A stretch of DNA of 64,000 nt, from positions 8,928,001 to 8,992,000 of the forward strand of contig NC_060019.1 in NCBI RefSeq assembly GCF_021134715.1, given 5' to 3'. The notes under the pieces were generated by a model. That model saw nothing but the letters and a program-made list of their open reading frames with translations. It had not been told where the DNA came from and did no database searches. This DNA comes from Daphnia pulex. Taxonomy: Eukaryota; Arthropoda; Branchiopoda; Diplostraca; Daphniidae. The translations under genes were made by a program, and so were the position numbers. This document shows positions 25,788 to 40,669 of the stretch, piece by piece (position 1 is the first letter of the stretch; the number at the start of each line of letters is the position of its first letter).

Positions 25788-25806
25788 TACTACTACTACT
25801 ACTACT
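25788..25806. repeat. TAC trinucleotide microsatellite
   Basis: About six TAC units, just after a short TA repeat; no coding context is recognised. Confidence 0.9.
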
Positions 25807-27643
25807 GCTGCACATACATTGAAAAAGCATGTGGCCTTAGACGCTCCCTGCTCTGTTGGATGGATAATATTCCCAAAGGTCTTGCCCGTCTCCTTCGACT
25901 GAAACCTCCGTCCGTAAGTGGCGCACTGCACTTATTTATTTTTATCTTTTTATCTTTTTTATATTTTTTTATTATTCCAACCCCACCGTATACGATCTCG
26001 ATGAGGCTAGATTCCCTTCCGATCTCTCAAGTTGCCAGCATCTTTACACTCGGCTGATTCACCAGTGATACATATACAACCGCTCAATAATTTGGTTATT
26101 TTATCTTTGCTTTTTACCGTCTACAAAACTCCCACCCAACAAAAAGGTCCCATCAAACACAAGAGTGGAGAAGAGGAGAGAAAGTTAAAAGGATAATAGC
26201 GGAATGTTGTACATTTCCTTATTATAATTGGACTAGAGCGCAATATCCATTGACAAATGTGCACCCGTTTCTCCACGGTGCTATATTTTGCCACTCTCTC
26301 GTTCAACTTGGAGCACTCGTCCCTCTCCCGCTGTGTTTCATCATCATTAGTCGAACAAGGTGAAACGTGAAAAGGTGTTGGGGATGTGCGTCTGAGACCC
26401 GTCCTATTATTGTCACGGCTCTCGAAGATATGGAGAACAGCATCTCGTTAGTGCTCCGGAGGGGTTTAAAACAGAAAAAAAGGTGACGACAAAGAGGGAA
26501 ACGGGGGACCCACACACGCAGACACCTCCTTCATCAGACCTTTGAGCACCTTGATACTCTTTCGTGCACCCAAAAAAATAAAACGAAATATGAAAGAGTG
26601 ACTCCCACACGGGTGATGCTGGTGTCAAACAGAGGCATACACACACACACACGAGTTTCCTAATGATAATGAAACGAAATTTCGTTCTTCCCTCGGTAAG
26701 AATTCGCCAAGTGGCGACTCTCTTTTGTTCCTAAAAGACCAGACAGTCAGACAGACAGACAGACGGACGGCGAGTTAAGTCGAATGTCGCAACACACACA
26801 CTCTCCGCTCATTTCTTAATTGGATTTTTTTGTCACACAGATGATGATGAAGAGGCCTTCTTCCGCCCACTCCCTATGATACACGTGCCCAGTTGAAACA
26901 AAAGAGTAGTACGACTACGCACCAGACAAACTCGAATACGAAAAAAAAAGATGAAAAGAATCACACGCTCTTCATTATCAAATGAATTGACACGGCGTGG
27001 GGGGAGAGCACTGCAGAAAAATGGTTGAATTTCAGTCAACTGCTAGTTGTTCGCTAATCCCAGTGAGAAATGTCAACATCGAAAAAGAGTTCACATTTAA
27101 AACGCGACAAATTCAAACCCCCAAAAATGAAATTTGAAAAAAATCAGAGTTGATGGGCGCGACCTCCCCGAATAAGTTGGCGCGAGCGCAAACAAATAGC
27201 CCGCACGACGTATTACCCAAAGTAAATAACATCCGACCTCCCACACAACATTAACCCCCTTCCTTTTTCTCTCGGCAATCTTCTATCCGGGGGAAAAAGA
27301 AGAAGAGGGAAACCTTCAAAAAGTCCATCCAGCGATTATATAGATCGAATGAGGGGACCCCCAACGACAAACGGGCACGCCACTTCCGACGGGCAAACAA
27401 AAACCGCCCGCTCAATCGCTCGACCCGAATGTAACCAACAAACACACAAGTTTTGTTGGTGTGTTCATTGAATCAATGAATGGATTCAGTGGGGAGAGAT
27501 CTCTCTACTTTTGCGGCAATGTGTGCACGGGGCGGGACGGGGGAGGAAAGTAAAAAAGGGTGACGATGTCGATAAGCCGCAACACGACTAGCACGGCAGT
27601 AGGAAAAACGGAAAAGAAAGAAAAGTCTGTGAAGCTAATCACG

Positions 27644-27663
27644 ACGTCGTCGTCGTCGTCGAC
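27644..27663. repeat. GTC trinucleotide microsatellite
   Basis: A short run of GTC units flanked by GAC on both sides, in the gap downstream of the vezatin gene. Confidence 0.85.
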
Positions 27664-27972
27664 AGTCTAACCCTTTTTCTCTCTATCGCCGTGTTTTCCA
27701 CACCCACAATAACGTCCTGTTTGTGTGTGTGTGTGCGAGAGAGAAAGTGGTAAACACGACGAACAGTCATCTGTTCGTGTCGGTTGTGTTCAGCCCATTA
27801 CGGCCAAAGAGGATAAAGAACAAAATGAAAGAAAGAGGAAAATTTGTGGCAAATGGCCAGCACCCGCTGCGATTGTTTCGCCAAAAACAACAACAGAAAA
27901 GAGGCCTCTGATTAAACGGCTGATCAGAAACATTCGTCGAAAAACAACGCGGGGAATCCCCGGGAAAAAATC

Positions 27973-27978
27973 TTTATT
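27973..27978 (-). terminator. Candidate polyadenylation signal of vezatin
   Basis: AATAAA on the minus strand, about 75 nt past the vezatin stop codon at 28052. Confidence 0.55.
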
Positions 27979-28051
27979 TCCTTGTTGTCTGCATTTTAAA
28001 CAGAAGGAAAAAAAAAGCGGATCGTCTACATTGGAAAGGATCGAAATATCT

Positions 28052-30628
28052 TCAAGGGTCTCCAAGTGGCAAAGTGGTTGCCGAACTCTCTTCGTCTTCT
28101 CCGGAAGAAGAATCAGAGTCGCCGATCATATCCTCGTTCTGCAAGGCTCCCCTCTGAGATGCAAGAGCGCGCACTTGAGCGGCCAGTGAGGCCTGGACAC
28201 CAAACGTGGAACAAGGCACGATCCTACTCGTGTCGAATCGAGTAGACGCATCGCTAGCGGGACATCCAATCGCCAATCCGGCCGGCTGATTTGCTTCGTC
28301 CGGCTCCTGAAGTCGATCGTTATCTTCTTGCTGGGACGGAGGAATCATCTCCTCCTCTTGTTGTTCCGGCACGTCCGGCGGGTCTTCTTCCACCTCTGCC
28401 GTCTTGCCGAGACGCTCCATGACCCTGGCTTCGCGCTCTTTCCACTCGGCGGCTTTCGATTTCAAAACAACTTGCAATTCGGAATACATCCGCTTCGATT
28501 GGGCAGCCAGTTCTCGTTTGCGGGCCAGACGCTCTTCACGAGTTTCTCTCTTCAACAAGAGCAGATCATCGTCATCGTCGGCTGCGTCTTGGCGATTCAC
28601 ATCGGAAAATCGGAGGTCTGCTTCTAGGATCTCCAGATCCTGGACGTCGGGTTCCCAGGCACCGTACAGCGGCAATACTTCACCAGTTTCGACTGGCCGA
28701 GTCGGTTGCACTTGGACCGCACGTGTCGGCGGCGGTGCCATTAAAGACGGATTCGATAACTTTTGCAGTTCCATCTCGACCAATTCCCAGCACGTGGCAA
28801 CGGCCTTACATTCGTGGCTGAGCTGAATTCGCATCCCCGGAAGCAGATCCGACCCTCGCAACGAGTCGATAATCAGTGCAGTCGCCCGCAAATGGCGCTC
28901 GAGACTATGAAGCGCCAAGTCGAGACCCTTGGGCCGCTCATCGTTGTTTTCGCTGCTAACTATGTCCGGCGTGCAAAGAATGTCTGAAGTATCACTGACC
29001 TTCCATGCCGTGTAGTAGTCGTATGCCATTCGCAGTCGATGGGTGAGAGGTGCAATCCTGCAGGGCAAGGCTCGACTCAGCTCGTCTATTAGCTGGAAAT
29101 GCCGCTGGTCAGGTGATACCAAGAAGCTGAGGGCTAGACGTCTCAGCATTTCTGAGAGCTGCACGTGACACTGCCTCATGGCAGCCTACAAAAGAACATA
29201 AATCATATTAAACCGACGAATCCAACAAACAACTTGATGAAATTCTGAATTTACCCGAAGCTTTTGCAACGTCACGTGTTGTTCATGGATTTCTTCCGGA
29301 ATCGGCTCACAGCACGCGAGATAGTGAGACGCGTTATCGACTGCGCTATTGAGAGGCAACATTTCTCTGATACGAAGCGTTAACACTCGCATGATTTCAT
29401 GAAGTTCTTGGACCGTCTGCAGTAGTTCTTGCCGCAAAGGTAAACACAGAAGAGCACTGGGTTGATTCGGCAAAGTTTTCATGCTCAAATGAGTAATCAA
29501 ATTTGGTCTGTAACATTATCAGAAATCAGATCAATAAATTTGTGGACACTAGCAATTTAAGACAAAGAAACCTACAAAGTAAAACCGCGATCGATGAGTT
29601 CCATCTCTTGAACGAATTGCACGGATTTTGTCATGTTCAAACATAGGTCGTGCAGCAGAGATAAGACGATTTGAAATTTGTCAACAACTTGATTGATTCT
29701 TTTTCGTTTTAAGTCATTGATCTTTTTACTGAAGATTCGTAGCATATTTCCTCCAATGTAGAGAAGGCTCGGAGCGCGAAGTGCCCACGGAATCCTTCTT
29801 GTGGATAAAAGAGTAGCGGACAGCGCAACGCCACCTATAGCGAAGATTTCAAAGCAACCATCTTGACTGGTAATGTTTTGAAAAAGAGTTAATTTATTTC
29901 TTGTATGCAGAATTTAAAATCATTTCTGCACTACCTATTTGTTCGAGTAACTTCTGGCAACATATCATCAAACATGTTGGATAAAAAATCAACATCTTCC
30001 AAGGAGATGAGAGATGTGTTCATTATAGTATGCACTATCTTTTGGGAAAATTCTTCTTCCTGTTATAAGTATAGAATTTTAGTAAGTATTTAAAGAATTT
30101 AAGTAAGTATACGACAGAATGAAGTGTTATTCTGTCAAAGTTTAATGTTAATAACGGTTATGAGCTTACATAGTTCTCATTATTAAATCCAACTTTCGAG
30201 CATAATGACAGGAAAAGATCTTTCCAAGATTTGCTTGTTGCCTAAGAATGAATTTCTTATTAATCTCATTGTATATACATGATCACTTGCTTCACATCAC
30301 AACTTACAATGTCACCCGAAACCACATTTTCAGGGGCTAGGTTGATTTTTCCAGAATTATAGAAGTTTATTTCTGGACCTGAATATTCAGATGTAGTAAG
30401 ATGTGCATACAGTTGACTTCCCTGAAAAAAAAAACACATGCAGTCAAGGTTATATGTTAAATTTTCAAAATAACACCTAGTCTGCATCTTTCAATCAGGT
30501 ATAATCGACCGATCAGTAATTTGTAGACCTGTATTTGTTTTACGTGCCCAATATCTGTGCAGTGTATCTGCCTAATATCCTTACTAAATTACCTCAAATA
30601 TCACGTCTTCATCTTCATCTGATTCCAT
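28052..30628 (-). CDS. VEZT: Vezatin orthologue
   Basis: Transmembrane adaptor of adherens junctions in vertebrates, linked to myosin VIIA and, in other systems, to dynein. Exons on the minus strand: 30628-30593, 30421-30308, 30241-30170, 30059-29935, 29866-29576, 29507-29255, 29185-28052. All phases close, giving 674 aa, near the vertebrate length of about 780. Evidence for identity: an N-terminal acidic DEDVIFEGSQLYAHL like the start of vertebrate vezatin; a hydrophobic segment (FAIGGVALSATLL) followed by a long helical region ending in the hallmark IDRGFTL; a PLNSAVDNASHY motif; a charged coiled coil near residue 530-580; and a C-terminal conserved helix (about AGLAAEV-like, here ASLAAQVRALAS). 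It is head-to-head with UQCRQ, 390 bp apart between start codons. Confidence 0.88.
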
Positions 30629-31018
30629 TTAGATCAAAATACTGCAACTGCAATAATTTAGGCGCCCTTTAAAATGTGATCATAGGATGGAATCGTCTGC
30701 AACTAATTTCCAACGCTGGCAGTTGTCTTGAATTTTTTTAATCAACAAAATGTTTTTCGATTTAGAATTTTCAGCCTTCATAAAATATTTTGGGATTTAT
30801 TTTCATTTGAATTACCTTTTAATAACCTTAGTCATTTTGAACTTTATTTTACCTTCAAACAATTTTTCAGTTAACAACGTAGGATCTCTTTCGTTCGCCA
30901 TCTTCTGCTAGATCACGTAATCGGCCTAAAACAGAAAGTATACTCGTTACTTCGTTCTCACTTTTTACTTACAAATTCTGTATCTTTGATTTTGACTTTT
31001 ATTTGTACAAATAGCAAA
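30629..31018. promoter_or_regulatory. Shared divergent promoter region, vezatin/UQCRQ
   Basis: The 390 bp between the two start codons must hold both leaders and both promoters. A GCCATCTT site (30897-30904), matching the Pho/YY1 core GCCAT often seen at promoters of housekeeping and nuclear-encoded mitochondrial genes, lies in the UQCRQ-proximal third. No TATA box is evident. Confidence 0.5.
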
Positions 31019-31537
31019 ATGGGTGCAAAACACTTTGGAGAGTTGGCCAAGCTTCGAGGAATCATTCAATTCCGCCTTTCGCCCCACGAACAACGGGCCT
31101 TTGCCGGAGCCCTTTCCCAGGGAATCCCCAATACTTTTCGTCGTATCTGGAGCGAAATGTTCTTTGTTGGCGTTCGTAAGTTACAAAGATTTAAATTGAA
31201 CTAACTGCTATCCTAGGTTTATATCATTGAGCTGATATACAGCCTATAGGATAAATAGGTTTGCATTAAATATGATTCTTTGCTCGCAAAACTTTCTTTT
31301 TAAATAACTAGTGTCGCCTGATTTTCTGTTTCACAAACACCTTTGTACAGCAAGTTATTTGTGGAGTTCAGTATAGGCACTCCAAAGTTGAGTTTCGTTT
31401 TCTTGGTTTCTAACTTATTTATCATTGTCTATTTCATTATAGCCTTGGGACTCTGCTACTTGGTCTATGATCAGACGGAAAAGGAGCACACCCGCCTGAT
31501 GAGGAAGAACCCTGCTGACTTTGAACATGAAAAGTAA
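31019..31537 (+). CDS. UQCRQ: Cytochrome b-c1 complex subunit 8 (ubiquinone-binding QP-C)
   Basis: Small subunit of respiratory complex III in the inner mitochondrial membrane, contacting cytochrome b. Two exons, 31019-31175 and 31443-31537, with a 267-nt intron in phase 1, give 83 aa; the human protein has 82. Visible family features are MGAKHFGELAKLRGI at the start, the FRLSPHEQRAFAG and GIPNTFRRI blocks, a Pro-containing single membrane helix (FFVGVP then LGLCYLVY), and a charged tail with RKNPADFEHEK, equivalent to RKNPAAYENDK in mammals. The membrane helix is one residue shorter than in mammals; the acceptor at 31442 is the only one that keeps both frame and the VP motif. Confidence 0.95.
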
Positions 31538-31569
31538 AGCAGTTGATTCCCAACTTCTTGTAGACAGTA

Positions 31570-31575
31570 AATAAA
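31570..31575 (+). terminator. Candidate polyadenylation signal of UQCRQ
   Basis: AATAAA about 33 nt after the stop codon, giving a very short 3' UTR typical of small respiratory subunit genes. Confidence 0.6.
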
Positions 31576-32159
31576 ATGCAAACTAATTCAACTCTGTGTA
31601 ATGAACATGTGTCCAATATACATGTCAACGAACAGGATAGAGAAACAGTTAAAGAAAATCATTTGAGCATTGACATTTACAGAGCACCACCAACCCTGGC
31701 AGTTAAATTAGGGTCAGTGGATTGCTGGATAATAGGTCAATGTTTCAAGTACATGTGTCGTGTGTCTCACGCCTCATAGAGGTTTTCGAAGTTTTGTGAG
31801 CTTTCCCACATCACATCCATCCCCAAGTCTTTTTAAAAAACTTGTCATACCACCTTTTAGTTAGGAGAGAAGATGGCTTAAGATCACAACCCAAAAATAG
31901 AGTCTTAAGGAAGTGAACAAGAAAGAAGCGACACATATGACACGAAATGCACACTTTTGAGAGCAACGGGAACAAAAGAGATAAAATGTAATTTTTACAA
32001 ATGGATCGAAGTAAGGAAGCTTTTGGGCGATGGCCTCGTAAGTAGTATAACGCAGCGTGCATTGGGTTTGAATGCGTTTCCGTCCGAAACTCGTACAATA
32101 GTCGAATGGGAAAGCAACAAGGTAATAGTGATCACAACGAATTTGATTCAAGGTGCGAA

Positions 32160-35100
<2,941 letters not shown>

Positions 35101-36034
35101 TGTGGGTATACAGTTATTTTTGTTTCCAAATTGATTTGGAAATTCGCAGGAAAAAGTTGCCCGGTTGCAGTATGGAGGTTCGGCAGCAGACGGCAACGAA
35201 TTCGTCAGCCAAAATTTTGGTGGGTAGTATATGCCAAGGGGAAAAAATAATGAACCAGAAGTTGATGAGTAAAAGGACGATGAACGGTTACAATCGACCA
35301 ATAAGATTGCGTAAAAATTTGCCCAAGGCTTGTTTCTCTGTGTCAACGGACCCTACCGTTCTCGTTAGTAGTAGATTCACGACTGTATTTGCTTCGGGAG
35401 TTTTCACCAGCCAGACACGATAGGAAGGAATCCACTCCACACCAAATCCAAGAGAGAACTTTCAACAGTGTGTGTGTTCTGCTGGAGCTCGATTATGCTG
35501 ACATCTAACGGCGAACGAATTGACAACGAGTCGGGGGAAGAAAAAATCCAATTCAAATAGATTAAAAACATCACCCGATGTATATTTTGAAATGATAAAA
35601 TACAGCGTCCAATTGTTACTCGACTCGCATCCAGTCATTTCCTACAACGTCATCAAGCAGATTTGAGATAATTCATTCCTACGTGTGGCGAGCAAAGTTC
35701 GTTATTACGTAGTTTCGTTCTCGATCAATATGTGTACAACATTTTTGCTTCTCTCCTAAGTTCTTTAAAGAAAGCGCGACGATATGGCGGATATCTGCCG
35801 AGATTATAATCCAAAATCGTGCGCCGTGGCCTTGAGACATTAAAAAAGAAATGTTTACAATGCCCGAGAAAAATACGCAGTCCAAAACATTAACAGGATT
35901 AACAGGAACTTTGAATTAATTTGCTCGTTGACGTAATGAACCAATTAACTGACAAAGAGGAATTGCGAATGCACTCATGCAGCTTACGATAAACACGAGT
36001 GTCCAGTTGGAAGCTGCCAAAACATTCAGAATGT

Positions 36035-36042
36035 ATGTTTAC
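36035..36042. repeat. Left 8-bp target-site duplication
   Basis: ATGTTTAC immediately outside the left end of the palindromic element, repeated directly at 37308-37315. Confidence 0.85.
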
Positions 36043-37307
36043 TAGTCTGTTTCATTCCCGCACTTTTTTTGATTTTCATATGGGCCTTTTTGGATCGAGG
36101 TTACTCATAGGTTGAAAAACTACCCCATTTTTTTTTTCTTAAAAAAAAATAAAATCTAGACCCCCCGCCAAGTCATAAAGTGTCAAAATGGGTGTTTTTT
36201 GACGGTTTTTCGGCACGCTTGGACTGCGTGTTAGTTTTAAAAATCGAGCCTTAACATAAAATCATTGTACTAGTCAAACTACATACATGTACCAAGTTTG
36301 AAAAAAATTGAAGTAAATTTAGACCCCCCGCCATAAGGTTTAATAAAAAAATTAGGAAATCGCATAATTTATAACATTTACTTAGGTAAAATGATTTTTT
36401 GGATTATGAACTTTGAAGTAAACATAATAATCTACAAAGTTCACAATTCAGAAACTCATTTTTCTCAAGCAAACCCCCGAAACCCCCCCAAAAATACGTT
36501 TTTCAATTTTTCCTTCGCGTTCAGTGTTACCTAGTTCTCCCTTAGATACTTTTTTATTGATTTGACTTATGATAAATTGAATAATGACTATTATTTAAGT
36601 AACAGAGCAAGATGAACTATCATATAGACCAAATAATACATTCGTAAAAATATGAGATATGACTTTTTCAGAAACGGATGTTAATGGCGTTTCTTAAAAA
36701 AAGTCAGATATATGATAAAGATAACGTGGTCTATATGATAGCTCATCTTGCTCTGTTACTTGAATAATAGTCATTATTCAATTTATCATAAGTCAAATGA
36801 ATAAAAAAAGTATCTAAGGGAGAACTAGGTAACGCTGAACGCGAAGGAAAAATTGAAAAACGTATTTTTGGGGGGGTTTGCTTGAGAAAAATGAGTTTCT
36901 GAATTGTGAACTTTGTAGATTATTATGTTTACTTCAAAGCTCACAATCCAAAAAATCATTTTACCTAAGTAAATGTTATAAGTTATGCGATTTCCTAATT
37001 TTTTTATTAAACCTTATGGCGGGGGGTCTAAATTTACTTCAATTTTTTTCAAACTTGGTACATGTATGTAGTTTGACTAGTACAATGATTTTATGTTAAG
37101 GCTCGATTTTTAAAACTAACACGCAGTCCAAGCGTGCCGAAAAACCGTCAAAAAACACCCATTTTGACACTTTATGACTTGGCGGGGGGTCTAGATTTTA
37201 TTTTTTTTTAAGAAAAAAAAAATGGGATAGTTTTTCAACCTATGAGTAACCTCGATCCAAAAAGGCCCATATGAAAATCAAAAAAAGTGCGGGAATGAAA
37301 CAGACTA
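36043..37307. mobile_element. Palindromic (foldback) non-autonomous DNA transposon
   Basis: A 1265-bp element whose halves are nearly perfect reverse complements: termini TAGTCTGTTTCATTCCCGC, arms of about 590 bp, and a spacer of about 97 bp (36631-36727). It is flanked by an 8-bp direct repeat (ATGTTTAC), the signature of transposase-mediated insertion. An 8-bp duplication and termini beginning TAG suggest the hAT superfamily, although P-like or Merlin-like elements also duplicate about 8 bp. It encodes nothing: the 73-codon ORF at 36878-37099 lies within an arm. Arms differ by a few substitutions and a few nt of indel, so the insertion is fairly young. It lies 0.9 kb upstream of the choline kinase start codon. 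Confidence 0.88.
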
Positions 37308-37315
37308 ATGTTTAC
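37308..37315. repeat. Right 8-bp target-site duplication
   Basis: ATGTTTAC directly after the right terminus; same orientation and sequence as the left copy. Confidence 0.85.
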
Positions 37316-39047
37316 CTGTTGCTAAAAATATTTCCCGCTTGACCCAGGAGATTGGAAACATACGACGCATCACTTCCAGGGCGACCTCATTTACGTGCCC
37401 TAGTCTTACTAGTTCCTAGCTTATTTATTTCGTTGATTGTTGACATCAAGAACTGCTGCACTGAACCTTGGGAGGGCCTGAAGACCATTCCCGCCAACGT
37501 GAATAAGCATTGGAGGGTTTTTATTGCGTCATTTGCTGTTCTTGCATGCACAGTTACACACAAAACGAAACTCGACTGGTTGTTTATGTTGCATTAAGAA
37601 GACGAGAGGCCCCAGCTAGCGCATGCCGTATTTACGGAAATTGGAAGTTACAAAAATGCGACAGAAAATAAAAGCAAGGTCAGTTGGCTTTGGCTGCGAT
37701 CCCATTTGATAACCTCCGTCCATCGATTCCGTCTTAAGCGTGTTTGTTTTTCAACGAAAATCAATTCGAATTCGGCTCGGTGCGATTGCACTAGTATTTT
37801 ACGCAACACTCATTTTTTGCGCATCTGGAAATTTTAGGTTGAAATTTGAATGAGGCGCTATTTGTTCCCTGAACAATTACGCCATTCCACGATTTCGCAA
37901 GGTCAGTAGTATTAACGCATCGGCACCTACAGCACTATACGTGAGAACTCTATAAATAGTGGTAGACATAGGGAAACGGCCAGGAATGCTCGCCTTTTCC
38001 GGCCACTCTTCACAGGATGCTACAGCTCTACCGATCCAGCCAAGGACGGCTGAAAATAAATCATAACACAATATTTATTCAGAGAAAGGTTTCCTATGAA
38101 TCGGAAATGTCAGAAATGTCAAGTTCGGCACTTTAGGAGAAAGTTTGCAAAACATGGAAATAGGGAATACTTTTTACTGTTTAGGCTGTTAGGTTTCCAC
38201 ATGATTCTGGAACACGATTCGATTTCAACCGGGAATTTATCTTCAGAAATTTGTACTGCGACATTTCCTGAAAACATCAGCGAAGGGACGATCCTACAGT
38301 TCAGTACGCATCTCCTTTGGACTTTTGACCTTAAAGAACCCTCATCATCAAGTCACAGAATGAGACAGCTCATGGAAAAAGACGAAGAAGATAAGAAATT
38401 CATGGGAAAAGTCGAGGATCAGTAACAACATGATGTTGCACGCATAAAAACATTATTTGAAAAAATTCTGCTCGACATTAACGCGAGTCGCCCCCTCCCC
38501 AGTAAAAGAAAAAGGGCGGTTTCCGGAATAATTATCTAGTCAGCAACTGTCCTGCGCAATCAGTGAATTAAGTTACAAAGAACGTCAACCTACTATACTC
38601 ACAGCACTTGTAAGATTTGATGAAGTTAGTGGGCAAATCTTTTCTGAAATTTCTTCTAAATTCCTATCAGTGATGTCAAATCTGACCCAACAGATTTGAG
38701 GACAGTGAACTGGCCGCAAAGACTTGTTCGATAATGGCCAGAAAATGTTTAAACAGCGACACGAGACCGACCTAGAAAAATAACTCAAACGGCGAAAATA
38801 AATACGTACACCAAAAAGTTCAAAGTTCCCAACCATGAGATTTTACTTGAATCAAAGCTCGATTCCAAATCAAATTTTTCTCTGTTCACATCCATAAACA
38901 CACCGATGACGTCATCATCATTTGAGTGTCAAAACAAGATATATTCGGGATAAACATTTAACTAAACATTCAAATGTGTGTTAAGGGGAAAGGGGGGTTA
39001 GAGAATTTCAAGAGTCAAGAACCAAAATGTTTTTAGTTTTTCTGCTT
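37316..39047. other. Gap with unassigned ORFs
   Basis: Three ORFs are more protein-like than most: 37352-37597 plus (81 codons, with a hydrophobic stretch LRALVLLVPSLFISLIV and an Asp/Cys-rich segment), 38096-38425 plus (109 codons, Lys/Glu-rich end), and 37877-38071 minus (64 codons). I recognise none of them. They could be degraded gene remnants, exons of an unrecognised gene, or chance. LRRC59's 3' UTR occupies the right end. Confidence 0.3.
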
Positions 39048-40669
39048 TTAGGAAGGATTGCCAGCGTGAGTTTGGGTACCGTGAAATAATTGAGTGACCT
39101 TATCTACCAGTTCTTTGTAGTAGATTGGTGCTTCACGACACACTATCCTCCAGTAGTGGACAGCGGTGTCGCCAGTGAGGCTCATCACTTCGCCCGTTCT
39201 CTGCATAACAATTGGCCAAGAAACCCAAAACTCCTGTTGAGCAATTCGGGTGTAGTGGACCGACCTTTCCCACGCTATGTTGACTATGTCGCGTCCGTTC
39301 TTGGCCACAAAGCGCGAAAGTTGCTTCCATTGCTCCCGGATTGTTAATAAATGAGGCGACGCCCAGTCGTAAACCTCGAGACCGTAGGCAGTTGTTTTGT
39401 CCATTGAGCGCACGGCTACTTTGCCAGCATTGTCCAGTGTTAAGGGTCCCTCCCAGTTTAATGCGAAAACAACGGCCATAGCTACACCGACCAGGATGAA
39501 TAACCGGAGCAACAGCATGAAGAATTTAGCACAGAATGAAGGACCTGACTCCACAAAAACACATCGATAAAAAAGCACGGACAAAACTATTTGAATTAAA
39601 AGTAGTACCTGCAACTTTCGGCTTCATCTTTTTGGGTTGTTGACGTTCGTTTTTCTTTTCGTTTTTAGCACCCTCACTTTTAGCGTGATTAACTGCAGAT
39701 TTTTTAGCCGCTGCTTGGCTTACGGCGGCTTGGTGTTTAGTAACTGCTTCGGTTTTTCGTTTATCTTTTTCCGCCTTCTTTTCCTGTCTCTCTCGCTCCT
39801 TCGCTCGATCCTCTTCCTGCTTCTGGGCCATTTGCTGCGCTGTTGGATGCACATGAAGTTATTATTTATTACTTTGAAGGTTAAATCCTGACCCAACTTG
39901 TGCAATATAGCTAGGTAACCCAGATATGAGAAATATTTACATTTGATTTCTTCAAGCTCTTTCAATCGCTTCTTTTCCAATTCGGCGTGGACAACGGTCA
40001 TCAACTTAACAACCTTCTTTGCAGCTTCTTGGCAGCCTTTCTGGTCAAGACAATCTCCAGCAGCTTCAGCCAAAGTTGAGACGAGTGGGTTGTTTTTCAA
40101 ATCCAGCCACTTCAGCTCTTTCAACTGGTGAAAGCTGACAGGAAGTCTTTGCAACTGTACAAGAGATTAGAATCATGATGCTTGCACTATGTGAAACTCT
40201 AACTGGACAAAATTATGCGCAGACAGGCATTACCTCATTACTGTACAGATCCAAGTGTCTCAAATGTTTCAAATCACCAAAATTTACTGGTAGTTCCTTC
40301 AATTGATTCTTGCTCAAATCAAGTTTGATCAAATGGGTGAGGGTAGGGAATGCTATCTGTGATGAAACAAGAAAAGGGTTAACAAGTGGCACAGGCTTCA
40401 CTTATTTCCACATTTATTACGCTCAGGGTAACAAGCTTGTTGTTGGATAAGTCCAGCACAGTACCCCTTGTAACAGCAGCCTAAATTGCACGACGAAGCA
40501 ACAAAAAAAAACGTGAATTAAAAACTTATTCGAAGAGAAACTAGATTTAAAATATTTGACAGACCAATTCTTTAACTGGAGCTTCAGTCAGTTCCAAGAG
40601 ACTCAAATCGATTTCGTTGCCATCGAGCTTGTCTTTCACCGATACCGATTTTTTCTTGTTATTCTGCAT
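39048..40669 (-). CDS. LRRC59: Leucine-rich repeat-containing protein 59 orthologue
   Basis: ER tail-region membrane protein with cytosolic leucine-rich repeats; in mammals it associates with ribosomes and helps nuclear import of FGF1 and CIP2A. Minus-strand exons: 40669-40565, 40480-40421, 40356-40234, 40154-39941, 39839-39609, 39544-39048; phases agree, 409 aa. Features: [24 protein letters not shown] start as in the human protein, four to five LRRs ([40 protein letters not shown]), the [17 protein letters not shown] cap, a Lys/Glu/Arg coiled coil (about 165-240), and a membrane helix around 253-275. After the helix come about 135 residues, much longer than the mammalian lumenal tail. The exon 1 donor is an unusual GTCTGT. 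Confidence 0.92.

Larger units (their letters stand above)
19372..27960. other. About 8.6 kb with no recognisable gene
   Basis: Low-complexity, microsatellite-rich DNA. ORFs are short, mostly overlap each other on opposite strands, and have Lys/Ser/Arg-biased composition. Donor-like sites at 22646, 25751 and 25915 are not accompanied by coding exons. Notable tracts are a C16 run, a G18 run, a TAC repeat and a GTC repeat (listed separately). It may carry regulatory DNA of the Fezf gene or non-coding transcripts; nothing here proves either. Confidence 0.4.

Noticed and set aside
19143-27960. Donor-like sites at 22646, 25751 and 25915 as evidence of a gene
   Set aside because: No coding exon or convincing acceptor partner; splice-like strings are frequent in 9 kb of such DNA.
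35101-35346. N-terminal extension of choline kinase to 35346
   Set aside because: Open frame only; residues look like translated leader, while 35100 gives a family-like start.
36878-37099. 73-codon ORF
   Set aside because: Lies inside an arm of the foldback element and has no counterpart to a transposase.
37779-37800. ATTGCACTAGTA resembling the seed of the miR-92 family
   Set aside because: The remaining bases do not match the mature miRNA and no partner arm forms a hairpin in the flanks.
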